Shown here: positions 1 through 7,882 of the stretch, one piece after another
How the letters are laid out: each line of letters starts with the position of its first letter
Position numbering within the stretch: position 1 is the stretch's first letter
Origin: Crocosphaera sp. UHCC 0190
GTDB lineage: Bacteria > Cyanobacteriota > Cyanobacteriia > Cyanobacteriales > Microcystaceae
DNA length: 64,000 nucleotides
NCBI RefSeq assembly: GCF_034932065.1
Contig: NZ_JAYGHP010000004.1
Span: forward strand, 179,585-243,584
Direction of reading: 5' to 3'
The notes under the pieces: generated by a model
Database searches by the model: none
The model's input: the letters and a program-made list of their open reading frames with translations, nothing else
Told to the model about the DNA's origin: nothing
Translations under genes and position numbers: made by a program

Positions 1-1
1 T

Positions 2-1225
2 CTCTGTTTACTCTTATTTCCCTTGCATTTAATTGCCGGATTTCAAGCTCATATTTCTCCTAGCTTGCTATTAGCTTATTATGGAGTAATTATCGCTAGT
101 TGTGGCTTCTTTTATAGTCTAGCTTTACTATTTGGATCAGTCAGTTCAGGGTTAGGAGGATTTCAGTCTTTTCTGGGTAGTGGGGTGATTTTATTCTTCC
201 TATTTATAATGACAAGTATCACCTTTTCTTCTAGTGAATTAGTTTCTCATACTCCCTTAGATTGGATAATCTTGTTTTATCCAGGCAATCTATTATCCTA
301 CTTAGTTGAGTCTACCTATCTTCCTCCTGATACAGCAAATTTGCAATACGAAAGTTTTTATAATCTAGCTTGGTATGGACAACAATTGTGGGAAAATCCT
401 ATCCTGGGAATTGGCTTCATTTTGGGCAATTATAGTTTATGGACTTATTGGATCAATCAATCCTTAGATCGACGTTTTCGTAATCCTAATGCCACTTGGT
501 TTAGTAAATTAAATAGTTACTATTTGTCAGCAAGTTTCATCATTATTGTGACAGGTTTTGTATTTCAATCGGGACGTAATGGCAATTTTGAACGTCATAT
601 TTTTGAGAACTTTGCTGTCTTACAAATATTCATTGTTTTCTTTGCTTGTTTCTTAATGGTTGCCCTAAGTCCGAACCGTCAAACTTTGCATGATTGGGCC
701 AGATATCGCCATCAAAATCAACCTAACCGCCGTTCTCTTTTACAAGAGTTAATCTTAGGAGAAAAAAGCCCCTCAACCCTTGCGATCGCCTTTAATCTAG
801 GGATTATGTTTCTCTATTTAATTCCTGGAATTATTATGGCTCCGATCAACAATTCTTTGGGGGTTTTCGTCGGTTTATTCTTGAGCATGAATGTGATCTT
901 AATTTACGCGGTAATTGGTCAAAGAATTCTGTTACTGAAAATCCCTAAACAAACTTTAGTCGCTGGTGCAGTGGTAGGAATTTTAATGTTTTTCCCGCCC
1001 ATTTGTTTTAGCATATTAGGGGGACTACCGCATCAATCTTTTACCCCTTGGTTATTTACTTTTTTTAGCATAGCGTTTCTCAATAATCACCTAAAATCTT
1101 TACAAATTATGTCAGTTTTGTTCTCCTTATTAAGTCAATGGGGAATCATCGCTTTAGCAGGATTTGAGATGAGTAAACGATTTAAAAAAGTAGGGGAATC
1201 TGAAACAAAAGCATTACTGAAATGA
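2..1225 (+). CDS. Multi-pass membrane protein, ABC-2-like permease (5' end outside window)
   Basis: The reading frame is open from base 2 to the stop at 1223-1225. No convincing start lies inside the window (the first candidate is a TTG at 23), so the gene is cut at its 5' end. The protein is very hydrophobic, with about nine to ten predicted membrane segments. A charged loop near the middle carries the stretch SPNRQTLHDWARYRHQ, followed by a hydrophobic C-terminal half. No ATP-binding motif is present. Cyanobacterial proteins of this kind are usually labelled ABC transporter permease, and a partner ATPase would lie upstream, out of view. Substrate unknown. Membrane location is sure; the transporter assignment is inference. 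Confidence 0.6.
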   Translation, partial: LCLLLFPLHLIAGFQAHISPSLLLAYYGVIIASCGFFYSLALLFGSVSSGLGGFQSFLGSGVILFFLFIMTSITFSSSELVSHTPLDWIILFYPGNLLSYLVESTYLPPDTANLQYESFYNLAWYGQQLWENPILGIGFILGNYSLWTYWINQSLDRRFRNPNATWFSKLNSYYLSASFIIIVTGFVFQSGRNGNFERHIFENFAVLQIFIVFFACFLMVALSPNRQTLHDWARYRHQNQPNRRSLLQELILGEKSPSTLAIAFNLGIMFLYLIPGIIMAPINNSLGVFVGLFLSMNVILIYAVIGQRILLLKIPKQTLVAGAVVGILMFFPPICFSILGGLPHQSFTPWLFTFFSIAFLNNHLKSLQIMSVLFSLLSQWGIIALAGFEMSKRFKKVGESETKALLK

Positions 1226-1246
1226 TGTAAAGTTGTACGGTGGTAA

Positions 1247-1275
1247 GCTAAAACGCATTTAAAATGCGTTTTAGC
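1247..1275. repeat. Perfect 14-bp-arm palindrome between convergent genes
   Basis: The arm GCTAAAACGCATTT is followed by one A and its exact reverse complement. It lies 21 bp after the permease stop and before the convergent DUF5615 gene. There is no T-run, so it may be a bidirectional hairpin or a dispersed palindromic repeat rather than a classical terminator. Confidence 0.75.
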
Positions 1276-1346
1276 AAGGAAAAATGCGAGAGAAATGAAA
1301 ATTAAAGTTGAAAGAAAAGCAAAAGCTGAAGTTTATGACAAATCAA

Positions 1347-1694
1347 TTATAAAGGTAGATATTGAACTCTGTTAGCTAAATCTTCTGCTTCACTAGCTTT
1401 AGCAATAATTTCTAAGTCGCGGATACAATCACCAATAGAAACCCGTGTTTGACGGGCATATATAACTCCTGTAAAATTTCTACCTTCAGTTTGACAAAGA
1501 TTTGCCTCCACTAAAAAATCTTGATCCTGTGAAAAGATAACACGCTTAATTTCTATGGCACGGTTAAGCACTTCTACATCAGAAATCCCCTTACGATTAT
1601 CTTCTTGAACTGTTAAGACATCTACACCCCGCCGACGTAACTCTTCTGTAATAGGTTTAGGGATATGCTCATCCATATATAAAGCTATTGTCAC
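1347..1694 (-). CDS. DUF5615 PIN-like protein, putative toxin
   Basis: This 115-residue protein has the DUF5615 pattern: an N-terminal acidic motif (YMDEHIP), a variable middle, and SQDQDFL around residue 55, which matches the acidic metal-site residues of the PIN-like fold. Members are paired with DUF433 proteins and thought to be toxin nucleases of type II toxin-antitoxin modules. The start codon directly follows the stop of the upstream DUF433 gene (1695), so the two are almost certainly co-transcribed and translationally coupled. RNase activity is inference from the fold. No truncation is seen. Confidence 0.8.
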   Translation of the reverse strand: MTIALYMDEHIPKPITEELRRRGVDVLTVQEDNRKGISDVEVLNRAIEIKRVIFSQDQDFLVEANLCQTEGRNFTGVIYARQTRVSIGDCIRDLEIIAKASEAEDLANRVQYLPL

Positions 1695-2009
1695 TTAAAT
1701 TAATCCTTGGGCGCGAAGTTTTTTAGACAAAGGAGATTCACCTGCTTCATTTTGTAAGCGTTCCGAATATTGTTCTCGTCGTTCCATATCGGCATCAATT
1801 TCTTCTTGATGATCCCAATAATAAGCTAACGCAGAATGAATTTGACTCAAGCTGAGATGAGGATAATTTTCGTGTAATTCTTGAGGAGTCCAATGATAAG
1901 CTTTAACTGAGGTAATCAGTTCAACGACTTTCATGGTGGTTCGGGCAATGATGGGAACGTTGCGCTCATCAAGTTGGATATGTTTGTATTCTGTAGTTGT
2001 AAGATTCAT
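1695..2009 (-). CDS. DUF433 family protein, putative antitoxin
   Basis: The protein has 104 residues. The N-terminal part (about residues 10-75) fits DUF433, a small winged/helix-turn-helix-like domain: IQLDERNVPIIARTTMKV, then a helix with LHENYPHLSLSQIHSALAYYW. The charged C-terminal tail (about 75-104) is typical of a toxin-binding arm. It is the first gene of the pair and abuts the DUF5615 gene without a gap. By family analogy it would bind its own promoter and neutralise the PIN-like partner. The operator would lie in 2010-2129, but no clear repeat is visible there. Confidence 0.8.
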   Translation of the reverse strand: MNLTTTEYKHIQLDERNVPIIARTTMKVVELITSVKAYHWTPQELHENYPHLSLSQIHSALAYYWDHQEEIDADMERREQYSERLQNEAGESPLSKKLRAQGLI

Positions 2010-2129
2010 AGTTTTATCTGATTATTTATTGTTTAAATTAACTTGATTTTAAACCAATTTTTGTCTATTTTTCAAGATTGTTCTTGACTCACTCATTATC
2101 TTCTCCAATCTAACATAATCGGGATTATG

Positions 2130-2783
2130 TCATGATAAATCATGCCACGCTTGATAAAATTCAGGATAGGTTAATGTTTGGGCGCATTTCCAGATAATTT
2201 TATAGCAATACTTGAATCTATCTAATTCATTATTAGCCGCAAAATTATGAGGTATAATATTTGAAGGAACATTAGCATTTACGCTAAAAAATTCATCTAG
2301 TCTAGACGATATTAGGTTCTTAAGTTCACTGTTTATGAAAGTTATCATTTCTTCATGTGATAGTCCCTTTGATTCGGTTTTCACTCTTGTATCTCCATTA
2401 TCATTACCATCATTATTTTTATCATCCACTAATAGACATTCTTCAATAAAAGGTAGAATATTCTTGTACAGTTGCTCATCTCTATTTTCAAGTTGACAAA
2501 TACTAATGTGATCTTTGTCCAAAGACACAATATTAACCCTTGATAACTTTGGATCTGCGCTGTTACAATCAACAACAACTTCGCTAATACGCTTTCCTAA
2601 CCAATTTGTTTTATTAAGGGGTGTTGCTTGCTGTTCACAAAAAGCTTGTACTTGAATATTTAGGTCATCAAAATTGTTGCGAAACCAGGTATTCAAAGTA
2701 AGTAAATTAGGTTGATCTTTTTTCAGAGTCTTGACAAGCTCTGTTGTCTGTAAAATAGAATAGTCTACCAAATTGTAGACCAA
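2130..2783 (-). CDS. Hypothetical protein downstream of nurA
   Basis: This is a 217-residue protein not recognised as a known family. It has no signal peptide or membrane segment. A low-complexity acidic Asn/Asp-rich stretch near residues 118-130 separates an N-terminal domain (with LNTWFRNNFDDL) from a C-terminal helical domain. The frame opens with TTG at 2783, only 9 bp after the nurA stop, and there is no ATG before residue 145. Start by coupling to nurA is therefore likely (AAGAG lies upstream). Position makes it a possible NurA partner. The TTG start and the function are both uncertain. Confidence 0.55.
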   Translation of the reverse strand: MVYNLVDYSILQTTELVKTLKKDQPNLLTLNTWFRNNFDDLNIQVQAFCEQQATPLNKTNWLGKRISEVVVDCNSADPKLSRVNIVSLDKDHISICQLENRDEQLYKNILPFIEECLLVDDKNNDGNDNGDTRVKTESKGLSHEEMITFINSELKNLISSRLDEFFSVNANVPSNIIPHNFAANNELDRFKYCYKIIWKCAQTLTYPEFYQAWHDLS

Positions 2784-2792
2784 AATTTTCTC

Positions 2793-3989
2793 TTAAGCAA
2801 TACTTCCCCGTTTCCTTGCTTCCTTATAAGAAGTTCCCACATTTTGTAAACCAACCCGAATCATTTGTTGTTCTAATAATGCAAAAAACCGCACTCTATC
2901 TCCACCTCTTATAACTGCTTGGTTATGAGACTCGGCCAAAGCAACAGGATAACCATAACCTTTACTAACTTGAGCTAACATAATTCCTAATGCTTGATTC
3001 AATAATGCCTCATCTTCTACTACCCATGCAGGAAATTCCACTCGTGCAATTTCTGTCCCTACATTTACATAACAAAAATAGATACGTTGTGGTTCAGAAT
3101 ACAAGTCTAAAATACGGGCCGAACTTTGCCATAATGGCCCCCTTTCTCCAGGTTCAAGATTTTGTCCCCAAAGGTTAGTATCTCGCAAGGGTTCAATAAT
3201 TTGACAAGGGGCCTTTTTTTCTCCCAAGTTCATACAGTTAACTACACAATTTGGGGTGTCAAAAGTACAACTATGTAAGCGTAAAAAGTTAACCCCTTCC
3301 ACACTACGAGACGCGCTGAGATAACCCATCAAAGGAATACGAGCAGCCCGTAATTGTTCCCAAGCTTCTTGAATAGGAGGTAAAATAAGATCACGGGCAT
3401 CATGGGCTAACCCGTCCAAAAACCAGTACACTAAAGAACCATCTACCATCGCTAAATTGGGTTGATAATGGGCCCCTGGAGGCTTTACCCAACCGCAGGC
3501 CATTTCTGATAATAATTGCGCTTCTAACACTGTACGACGATAGCCTAACCATTCTTCTGTACGAATACCCCATTGTTTGGAAACATAAAGATCTTCGGGA
3601 CGATAATAAACTTCTGGCAAACTATCAAGAAGTGGGTGTAAATTTTGTCCATAATGGAGCATAACGCGCCCCACATTAATTAAATAACAATAGGCGATTT
3701 CATGGTGAGACGGGGCAATTTGTGAGCCATCTGTTGCAAAGACACTATGACTATTGGGAGGCGCAGGAATGCTTAAACGAGTGTCTAAAGGTTCGATGGG
3801 AATGGCAGCAGAAAAAATCAGGCGATCGCGCCAAGTTTTGTATTGTTCAATTAATTCTTCTTGTCTTTTTTGAGTTTCTTGTAAAATGATTTGGGCCTGT
3901 TCTAACCGTTGATAACTGGCGGTCATTTCTTGTTTAAAATGTTGACTAATTCCTGGGATTTTTCCGGCAAGTTTAGCAATATCAAGCAT
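2793..3989 (-). CDS. nurA: NurA-domain 5'-3' nuclease
   Basis: The 398-residue protein begins with a coiled-coil helix (about residues 20-60), followed by the NurA core. FATDGSQI near residue 85 carries the metal-binding Asp, and a second acidic motif AMVDGSLVYW lies near residue 180. NurA family enzymes are Mn-dependent 5'-3' nucleases that resect DNA ends, classically with the HerA helicase. No herA-like ATPase lies beside it. Instead an unknown gene follows 9 bp downstream. Cyanobacterial NurA proteins look like this, so family confidence is good, but the role in repair is by analogy. Confidence 0.82.
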   Translation of the reverse strand: MLDIAKLAGKIPGISQHFKQEMTASYQRLEQAQIILQETQKRQEELIEQYKTWRDRLIFSAAIPIEPLDTRLSIPAPPNSHSVFATDGSQIAPSHHEIAYCYLINVGRVMLHYGQNLHPLLDSLPEVYYRPEDLYVSKQWGIRTEEWLGYRRTVLEAQLLSEMACGWVKPPGAHYQPNLAMVDGSLVYWFLDGLAHDARDLILPPIQEAWEQLRAARIPLMGYLSASRSVEGVNFLRLHSCTFDTPNCVVNCMNLGEKKAPCQIIEPLRDTNLWGQNLEPGERGPLWQSSARILDLYSEPQRIYFCYVNVGTEIARVEFPAWVVEDEALLNQALGIMLAQVSKGYGYPVALAESHNQAVIRGGDRVRFFALLEQQMIRVGLQNVGTSYKEARKRGSIA

Positions 3990-4013
3990 GATTTTTTACT
4001 ACCTATTTATTCT

Positions 4014-4580
4014 CTAAATTATTAACCAATCAAAAATATTTTTAACTGTTAATTGCCAATTATCTAAAATATTTAAAACAGGTAAAATCTCTAATTCCGA
4101 AAATATTTCTGGTAATTGATTCGGTTTTAAAATCATTACTGATTCGTCCTCTGGATCGATTAACCAGCCTAATTCTGTCCCTTGTTTTAAACAAAATAAA
4201 ATCTTTTTAATTACCTTATTAGGTGATTGTTCAGGTGATAATATCTCAATAATCCAATCAGGATAAATTTCAAACTTATTAGCAATTTTACCTTGAGGAG
4301 TTTTCGGGATTCTTTGCCAACTAAAAACCGCTACATCTGGAACAAAAGAACGTCCCCCAAAAGTACAGCGCAACTCAGGAAAAGCATAGGCTAATTTTTG
4401 AGATTTTCCCAGTTTATTAATAGCAGAAACTAATTCCCCTTGTAAGGTACTATATTCTCCTTGTGGCATTGGTTTTTGATAGATTACTCCATTAATATAT
4501 TCCCTGGCCGGTTTAGTTTCTGGAATTTCTAGAAATTCCTCAAGGGTTAAAGATTGTTTGATATTTTTAGCAATAACCAT
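4014..4580 (-). CDS. Uma2 family (DUF820) endonuclease-like protein
   Basis: The 188-residue protein has the Uma2/DUF820 restriction-endonuclease-like fold expanded in cyanobacteria. An N-terminal LTLEEFLEIPETKPAREYI leads into FVPDVAVFSW (metal-binding Asp) and WIIEILSPEQS (Glu of the PD-(D/E)XK-like site). The family often lies alone and its biological role is unsettled, with mobile-element or nuclease functions proposed. The ATG at 4580 is followed on its 5' side by a 28-bp palindrome. It appears intact. Confidence 0.85.
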   Translation of the reverse strand: MVIAKNIKQSLTLEEFLEIPETKPAREYINGVIYQKPMPQGEYSTLQGELVSAINKLGKSQKLAYAFPELRCTFGGRSFVPDVAVFSWQRIPKTPQGKIANKFEIYPDWIIEILSPEQSPNKVIKKILFCLKQGTELGWLIDPEDESVMILKPNQLPEIFSELEILPVLNILDNWQLTVKNIFDWLII

Positions 4581-4616
4581 TGATTTTACTCCTTGATTTG
4601 TTTTCTAAAGTTTGGT

Positions 4617-4644
4617 GTAGGGGTAATTCATGAATTACCCCTAC
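4617..4644. repeat. 28-bp perfect palindrome (GTAGGGGT family)
   Basis: The arm GTAGGGGTAATTCA is followed immediately by its exact complement. It lies between the Uma2 start and the upstream small secreted gene. It has the same outer arm and the same total length as the copies at 14461 and 52607, but a different inner arm. Confidence 0.85.
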
Positions 4645-4752
4645 GGTATCAATTATTAAATAACAAATAAATACAATAATACCAGATAATAAAACAAAAT
4701 CCCCCGTCTTGTCAGCGAGGGATAATTATTCAGTCAGGATTTTGAGTTATTT

Positions 4753-5097
4753 TTAATTTTCAGGTTTAACTTGATTGGAAGTACCAGAAAGTTGTTCTTC
4801 TAGTCGTTGCCGTTGTATTTCTTTAAAAGATTTAGCGGCTTCATTGAGTCCATTTATGGTATCTTCAGCAAATTCGCCCCCACCACGACTCCTTTCTAAA
4901 TTAGCACGGTGCATTAATCCCAAAGGATTCATAAAATTGCCCATTTCCCCATTAGGTTTAGCTTCATTGCTTTGATAGGGATCTTGATTTGTATTACCGA
5001 AATTCACAGATTGCGCTACCATCATGGGTGCGAGTCCTGTGAGACTACCAACTAGGGTAAAAACGAAAGCGAGTTTTTGAGTAGATTTATTCAGCAT
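4753..5097 (-). CDS. Small secreted protein, function unknown
   Basis: The 114-residue protein has a typical signal peptide: a lysine near the start, a hydrophobic core over about residues 10-28, and a likely cleavage after MMVAQ. The mature part is polar, rich in Asn and Gly, with a helical C-terminal section (AKSFKEIQRQRLEEQL). No known domain was recognised. It lies 40 bp after the ABC permease on the same strand and may be the last gene of that operon. Extracytoplasmic location is inference from the signal sequence. Confidence 0.65.
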   Translation of the reverse strand: MLNKSTQKLAFVFTLVGSLTGLAPMMVAQSVNFGNTNQDPYQSNEAKPNGEMGNFMNPLGLMHRANLERSRGGGEFAEDTINGLNEAAKSFKEIQRQRLEEQLSGTSNQVKPEN

Positions 5098-5137
5098 GAT
5101 GGAAGTTCACTCCTATACACAACCAAAAAGCGTTACC

Positions 5138-6028
5138 TTAAGCAAAACGGCGACGGAGTAACGGTTGAATTACTAACAATATTAACGCATCAAAGCCCAG
5201 TAATAACAAGAGAACTCCGGCGAAATTAACCTCTGTCCAAGGGGTCTGCAATACCACACTATTGAAAGCCCATTCCCCATTAAGATAAATATAACGGATG
5301 GGTTCAATGGCATAGGTTAAGGGGTTTAAACTAGCCACCACCTGTAACCATTGGGCCATGAAGGATAAGGGGGCCAAGGCGGTACTGGCAAAAAGTAGGG
5401 GTAAATTGGTGACAAAAATTACGGCAATTAATTCAATATGGCCCGGTAAAGCAAAAGCTAAACCTAAACTTAATCCTGTGACTCCAAAGACGATGAGAAA
5501 AACAATTAACGCGATCGCTCCTAATCCGGCTAAATTGGGTAAACCCGCCCCTAATATGGCACTGGCCCCGACAATAACCGCCGTTTGAATGAAGCTGAGA
5601 ACCATAATATAGAGGGTAGAAGCAGCCACAATGGAGTAACGGGAGGCTAAAGGAGCGACTAATAAGCGGTTGAGAAAGCCAAATTCTCGATCAAACATGA
5701 CGGGAAGTCCCGCATTTAAGGCCCCAGAAAAGGCGGTAAAAACGATAATGCCAGGGGAGAGAAATTTAGCATAGTTGAGATCTTGCCCAAATAATCCTTG
5801 AGGGGCATTATAAAACAAGGCCCCAAATAGAATTAACCACATAAACGGTTGGATAATTCCTGCGATTAAGGTTGAGGGACGACGCTGTAATTGAATAAAG
5901 AGACGTTTAGTCATGGCCAAGGTTTCTTGGACAAAATCTGCCAAAAAGTTTTCCCGCTCATCCACAGAGGGGACAATATTGGGGGATAAACTGGCTGGAA
6001 ATTTGGAAGGGGTAATGGTTTGACTCAT
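5138..6028 (-). CDS. ABC-2 type transporter permease (DrrB-like)
   Basis: The 296-residue protein has a cytoplasmic N-terminus and about six membrane segments, the layout of ABC-2 permeases that pair with DrrA-like ATPases. The stretch FDREFGFLNRLLVAPL near residue 110 is the cytoplasmic coupling motif of this family. The start lies 19 bp after the stop of the ATPase gene, so the two form one export complex. Substrate (lipid, polysaccharide or drug) cannot be told from sequence. Confidence 0.88.
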   Translation of the reverse strand: MSQTITPSKFPASLSPNIVPSVDERENFLADFVQETLAMTKRLFIQLQRRPSTLIAGIIQPFMWLILFGALFYNAPQGLFGQDLNYAKFLSPGIIVFTAFSGALNAGLPVMFDREFGFLNRLLVAPLASRYSIVAASTLYIMVLSFIQTAVIVGASAILGAGLPNLAGLGAIALIVFLIVFGVTGLSLGLAFALPGHIELIAVIFVTNLPLLFASTALAPLSFMAQWLQVVASLNPLTYAIEPIRYIYLNGEWAFNSVVLQTPWTEVNFAGVLLLLLGFDALILLVIQPLLRRRFA

Positions 6029-6047
6029 AAGTCTTATTTCAGTAAAG

Positions 6048-7067
6048 TTACTTCATCTGTTGTTTTTTCTCAGCTTTGAGATCTCGACTTCCTGCGGCAG
6101 CTAATTCAGCGTCCATCAGGGTTTGTCCTGTGGCGGCCAGGTAAACATCATCCAGACTAGGCCGAGATTGGGCTAAGCTGAAAATGGGTAAGTTAACGGT
6201 TTCTAAGGTTTGTTCAATTTTGCTTAAGGGGTTACTCCCTGGGGTTACTATCAAGTTTAAAGAATTTCCTTGGGCCGTATTGATGATAATTTCTTCGACA
6301 AAGGGGAGTCCTTGCAGCATCGTTTGGGCCTGTTGTGCTTCTGGAAAGGGCGAAAATTCCCGAATGCGGAGGGTGACGCGATCGCCTCCTAAGCGGTTTT
6401 TTAACTCTGTGGAGGTTCCTTCGGCGATCACTTTTCCTTGATCAATAATCACTAAGCGATCGGCTAATGCGTCAATTTCTTCGAGATAATGACTGGTGAT
6501 CAAAACCGTTGTCCCTGCGGCTTTTAGTTGTCTGAGGAAGTCCCAAACAATAACACGGCTTTCGATATCTAAGCCTACGGTGGGTTCATCTAAGACTAAC
6601 ACAGTGGGCTGATGAAGTAATCCTGCCGCTAAGTCAAGACGTTTACGAATACCCCCTGAATAGGTTCCGGTTTTGCGATCGCTATATTCCTGGAGATCTA
6701 ATAAGGTCAATAATTGCTCAATGCGTTCTTTCCCTTGAGGTTTGGGGAGATGATACAGGGCTGCTTGTAATTCTAACAATTCTCGCCCCGTTAGCATCTT
6801 ATCTAAGGCGACTTCTTGAGCGACATAACCCAAACGACGACGGGCAGCTTTGGGCGCGTCTAAGACGGAAATTCCCCCAACTTCTAGGCGGCCACTGTCA
6901 GGTTTGGCTAAGGTACATAAACAGCGAATGGTGGTGGTTTTTCCGGCCCCGTTGGGCCCCAGTAAGCCAAAAATCTCCCCTGGTTGAACGGTAAAGGAGA
7001 TGTCTTTGACAGCTTCTACTGCACCATAACTTTTTTTTAGGGACTCGATTACAATCGCAGGAGTCAT
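6048..7067 (-). CDS. ABC transporter ATP-binding protein (DrrA family)
   Basis: The 339-residue ATPase has Walker A GPNGAGKTTT near residue 38, the signature YSGGIRKRLDLAAGL near 137, Walker B VLVLDEPTVGLD, and the switch His in ITSHYLEE. A C-terminal extension of roughly 100 residues, ending in SLDDVYLAATG, is typical of DrrA/NodI-like exporters. It is the first gene of the operon with the permease at 5138-6028. Its upstream region (7068-7322) holds the promoters for this gene and for the divergent 115-residue gene. Confidence 0.9.
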   Translation of the reverse strand: MTPAIVIESLKKSYGAVEAVKDISFTVQPGEIFGLLGPNGAGKTTTIRCLCTLAKPDSGRLEVGGISVLDAPKAARRRLGYVAQEVALDKMLTGRELLELQAALYHLPKPQGKERIEQLLTLLDLQEYSDRKTGTYSGGIRKRLDLAAGLLHQPTVLVLDEPTVGLDIESRVIVWDFLRQLKAAGTTVLITSHYLEEIDALADRLVIIDQGKVIAEGTSTELKNRLGGDRVTLRIREFSPFPEAQQAQTMLQGLPFVEEIIINTAQGNSLNLIVTPGSNPLSKIEQTLETVNLPIFSLAQSRPSLDDVYLAATGQTLMDAELAAAGSRDLKAEKKQQMK

Positions 7068-7322
7068 AATGGGTCTATCTTGGCCAATCAGGATACAAAT
7101 CTTAAAGCAATTTTCTCTGTCTCTATTGTAAACAATTGACTTCTATCTTATGGTCTGACAGAGTTAAAAGATGGTAAGGTGCTAATTAATTTGGTTTTTT
7201 TTAAGAAATTGTCATAAAATTTTGCCTAGAATTCTTAAAATTGTCTAAAACTAATCTTCGTTTCCCGAAAACGGATGTTACTATCAGATGCAATAATTTA
7301 GGGAAAATTGATAATAAACTTT

Positions 7323-7670
7323 ATGAAAAATATAGCATCTCAGGAATACCAAAAAGAGTCAACTCTTTTGATTGAGTACCAAAGACAACTGACTCTATCG
7401 TTATCAGAGATTAAGACAGTTATTAACCTTTTAGATCAACCCATAGCTACCCCTAATGAGGAGCAGAAATTATGGGAAAAAGTTGCCTTAGCTAACCGTT
7501 TAGTTACTCAGGTCACACAAAGACTGGAATATCTTGAACAACAACGCCAATTATTGCAAGATGAACCCCGTTTTGCTGAGATCGAAAATCACGAAGCAAT
7601 TCGGGATTTAATGGCTCATAAGTTAGAAGAGATTAGACAAAAAACTGAACAGTGGAAATATATTGCCTAA
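7323..7670 (+). CDS. Small coiled-coil protein, unknown function
   Basis: Using the ATG at 7323 the protein has 115 residues. A TTG fifteen bases upstream is a weaker alternative. The sequence is almost wholly alpha-helical and charged, with heptad-like leucines (for example VTQRLEYLEQQRQLL), suggesting a coiled coil. There is no signal or membrane segment. It is divergent from the ABC exporter and followed at once by a strong terminator, so it is a single-gene transcript. No family recognised. Confidence 0.6.
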   Translation: MKNIASQEYQKESTLLIEYQRQLTLSLSEIKTVINLLDQPIATPNEEQKLWEKVALANRLVTQVTQRLEYLEQQRQLLQDEPRFAEIENHEAIRDLMAHKLEEIRQKTEQWKYIA

Positions 7671-7673
7671 GAA

Positions 7674-7710
7674 AATTAAGCATCGGGGACTGACCTGATG
7701 CTTAATTTTT
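7674..7710 (+). terminator. Rho-independent terminator
   Basis: The arms AATTAAGCATC and GATGCTTAATT enclose a 12-base loop and end in a run of Ts, 4 bp after the stop of the coiled-coil gene. Confidence 0.85.
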
Positions 7711-7882
7711 ATGACTGTGTTAGAATCGACTAAGAAAACTGAAAACTGTTGTTGTTCCCTATTCCTTATTTCATCCTTAACTTGTTAGAGCTTGTACATT
7801 ATTATTTTTCGTTTTAAAAAGTATAAAATTGGAAGGAATTTAGGAGGTAAAGATTTTTCAATCCTCCTAAATACCAACAAAC

